From positions 1-6,854 of the forward strand of contig JAGHBG010000236.1 in NCBI GenBank assembly GCA_021161105.1: 6,854 nt of DNA, read 5' to 3'. The notes below the pieces were generated by a model. It made no database searches. It was not told the origin of the DNA and saw only the letters and a list, made by a program, of their open reading frames with translations. How positions within the stretch are numbered: position 1 is the first letter of the stretch; each line of letters begins with the position of its first letter. Below, one piece after another: positions 5,373-6,854 of this stretch. Origin of the DNA: Thermotogaceae bacterium (GTDB taxonomy: Bacteria > Thermotogota > Thermotogae > Thermotogales > Thermotogaceae). The translations under genes were made by a program, and so were the position numbers.

Positions 5373-6612
5373 CAAAGAAAAAATTCTGAAGACTATAAAT
5401 TACGCCATAGAAAAATCTCTTCCTGGTAATTCTGTAAAGGAAACACTTTCCAGGATGAAACTTGATGGAAATATATATCTTCTTGCCGTCGGGAAAGCAG
5501 CGTGGCGCATGGCTAAAGCAGCCTATGAAATTCTTCAGGAGAGGATAATTAAGGGAATTGTGATAACGAAATATAATCACAGTGCAGGAAAGATTTCTCA
5601 TTCAATAGAAATATACGAAGCTGGCCATCCTTATCCTGATGAAAACTCCTTAAAAGCTACTCAAAAAGCGCTGAATATGGTAGAAAAATTGAGGGAAGAT
5701 GATATTCTCCTTTTCTTAGTTTCAGGTGGAGGGTCGGCTCTTTTTGAATATCCTCTGGAAGGTGTGACACTTGAAGATATTGTAAGAATAACAAAAGAGT
5801 TGATGAAAAGAGGAGCGAATATATACGAGCTTAATACAGTTAGAAAGCATTTATCGGCTGTAAAAGGCGGAAGATTTGCAAAGACTGTATTTCCAGCAAG
5901 AATAATTGCACTTGTTCTTTCCGATGTTCTTGGCGATAAACCCGACTTTATTGCCTCAGGGACAGTTTATCCTGATTCAACTACATCAGATGAAGCTTTG
6001 GAGATTCTTAAAAGATACGGTATTGATATTAATCCTCCAGTGAAAAGGGCGATTTTGATTGAAACTCCAAAGTTTGTTGATAATTCAGAGCATTACATAA
6101 TAGCCAGCGTCAAAACTGCATGTATGGCAGCAAAAGAAATGGCAGAAAAGCTCGGGTATAACACACTTTTGCTTTCTACGCAAATTCAAGGAGAAGCCCG
6201 AGAAGTTGCAAAAGTTATAGCAGCAATATTGAAGGATATAAGAGAAAATGACATTCCAGTAAAAAAGCCGGCAGTAGTAATAGCTGGAGGAGAAACCACT
6301 GTAACGGTTAGAGGAACCGGAAAAGGCGGAAGAAATCAGGAACTTGCTCTTTCTTTGGCAATAGAAATAGAGGATATAGATGGAATAACTTTTGCCAGTG
6401 TTGGAACTGATGGGACCGATGGTCCAACTGATGCTGCTGGCGGAATCGTTGATGGGAATACAACAAAAACTCTTAAAAGTGCAGGACTTGATCCGAAAGG
6501 TTTTCTTGAAAACAACGACTCATATCATGCTTTAAAGAAAGTTGATGCTCTTATTATAACAGGTCCTACAGGAACAAACGTTAATGATTTGATGATAGGT
6601 TTTGTTGAGTGA
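5365..6612 (+). CDS. Glycerate 2-kinase (MOFRL family)
   Basis: The protein transfers phosphate from ATP to D-glycerate, giving 2-phosphoglycerate, in the cytoplasm. From GTG 5365 it has 415 residues, close to the T. maritima enzyme TM1585 as I recall it, which it resembles from end to end. Visible motifs are AVGKAAWRMAKAAYE (K44, probable catalytic lysine), LFLVSGGGSALFE (117-128), NTVRKHLSAVKGGRF (157-171), VLSDVLGD (184-191, D187 probably catalytic) and the C-terminal MOFRL domain (about 303-410) with GKGGRNQELAL, GTDGTDGPTDAAGG and TGPTGTNVNDL. In Thermotoga this enzyme has been linked to serine breakdown through hydroxypyruvate and glycerate. The start is uncertain: GTG 5356 would put the lysine at 47, the number I recall in TM1585, but lies only 3 nt from the SD core. 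The gene overlaps the nuclease gene by 8 bp. No terminator is evident after it. Confidence 0.95.
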   Translation: MSSKEKILKTINYAIEKSLPGNSVKETLSRMKLDGNIYLLAVGKAAWRMAKAAYEILQERIIKGIVITKYNHSAGKISHSIEIYEAGHPYPDENSLKATQKALNMVEKLREDDILLFLVSGGGSALFEYPLEGVTLEDIVRITKELMKRGANIYELNTVRKHLSAVKGGRFAKTVFPARIIALVLSDVLGDKPDFIASGTVYPDSTTSDEALEILKRYGIDINPPVKRAILIETPKFVDNSEHYIIASVKTACMAAKEMAEKLGYNTLLLSTQIQGEAREVAKVIAAILKDIRENDIPVKKPAVVIAGGETTVTVRGTGKGGRNQELALSLAIEIEDIDGITFASVGTDGTDGPTDAAGGIVDGNTTKTLKSAGLDPKGFLENNDSYHALKKVDALIITGPTGTNVNDLMIGFVE

Positions 6613-6723
6613 AAAATGAGTCTTTATGTAATAATGGTCAAATGTGATTCCATTAAACATCTGCACTGAAATCGCAAATGTCATATTGTGAAAATTGAAG
6701 AAGACTTTGTAAAAAAATTACGG

Positions 6724-6753
6724 TTGAAAGTACAAGCTGATAAGTGTTAAAAT
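6724..6753 (+). promoter_or_regulatory. Promoter of tRNA-Pro
   Basis: TTGAAA (6724-6729) and TAAAAT (6748-6753) are 18 bp apart, and a TGn element (6745-6747) directly precedes the -10 box. The predicted start is near 6760, about 4 nt before the mature tRNA. The -35 hexamer is the same as that of the tRNA-Leu promoter at the other end of the window. Confidence 0.75.
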
Positions 6754-6763
6754 TTAAAGGCAG

Positions 6764-6839
6764 CAGGGGGTAGTTCAGGTGGAAGAACGCCGGAATCGGG
6801 ATCCGGAGGTCGCGGGTTCAAATCCCGCCCCCCTGACCA
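6764..6839 (+). tRNA. tRNA-Pro, anticodon CGG
   Basis: The acceptor stem is CAGGGGG (6764-6770) with CCCCCTG (6829-6835), discriminator A at 6836 and encoded CCA at 6837-6839. The D stem is GTTC/GAAC. The anticodon stem CCGGA/TCCGG encloses ATCGGGA, giving anticodon CGG (6797-6799), which reads CCG. The T arm is GCGGG-TTCAAAT-CCCGC. The C1-G72 pair and G37 are typical of bacterial tRNA-Pro. A T-rich stretch follows (TCTTTTTTC) without a separate hairpin before the window ends. Confidence 0.97.
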
Positions 6840-6854
6840 GTCTTTTTTCAATCC

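Noticed and set aside
6616..6669. Possible 17-codon ORF after the glycerate kinase gene (MSLYVIMVKCDSIKHLH)
   Set aside because: Very short, no convincing SD site, no recognisable family; its chance occurrence in AT-rich intergenic DNA is likely.
6632..6681. Weak inverted repeats (TAATGG/CCATTA; ACATCTGC/GCAAATGT) between glycerate kinase and tRNA-Pro
   Set aside because: Stems of only 6-7 pairs with long loops and no T tract; neither makes a credible terminator or attachment site. The rest of this gap shows only the tRNA promoter.
6764..6854. tRNA-Pro as an integration site for a mobile element
   Set aside because: No integrase gene, no repeated tRNA 3' fragment and no foreign-looking sequence in the window; the window ends 15 bases after the tRNA.

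Overview
The window looks like chromosomal DNA of a member of the Thermotogota, most likely a Kosmotoga- or Mesotoga-like lineage. The phylum call is fairly secure and the genus is a guess. The glycerate kinase, as I recall the Thermotoga maritima protein (TM1585), matches it closely over its whole length. S15 and PNPase are ordinary bacterial versions, Shine-Dalgarno (SD) sites are strong, and non-ATG starts are frequent. Both tRNA genes encode their CCA ends. I see no insertion sequence, CRISPR array, prophage gene or other mobile element.

Left edge (1-670): the C-terminal part of an HD-GYP phosphodiesterase gene is cut by the window start and reads rightward. It ends in a strong hairpin terminator shared with a convergent tRNA-Leu(CAA) gene. 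The tRNA gene has a near-consensus promoter.

Centre (694-4564), leftward: rpsO (S15), pnp (polynucleotide phosphorylase) and an M16 zinc-peptidase gene, apparently one operon driven by an extended -10 promoter. The gene order recalls the rpsO-pnpA-(ylxY)-mlpA cluster of Bacillus. A stem-loop with a U tract lies between rpsO and pnp, so expression of pnp and the peptidase gene probably depends on read-through or RNA processing. The three genes start with GTG, TTG and TTG, each behind a strong SD site.

Right (4575-6612), rightward: a gene for a predicted RNase with a Regnase/Zc3h12a-like NYN (PIN-fold) domain behind an uncharacterised N-terminal region overlaps the start of a glycerate 2-kinase gene. 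The nuclease gene diverges from rpsO across a short region with overlapping -10 boxes and a large inverted repeat. A tRNA-Pro(CGG) gene with its own promoter closes the window.

Most of this is core housekeeping sequence. The parts worth a second look are the Regnase-like nuclease and its coupling to a metabolic kinase, the compact divergent control region, the rpsO-pnp hairpin, and the histidine-rich tail of PNPase.
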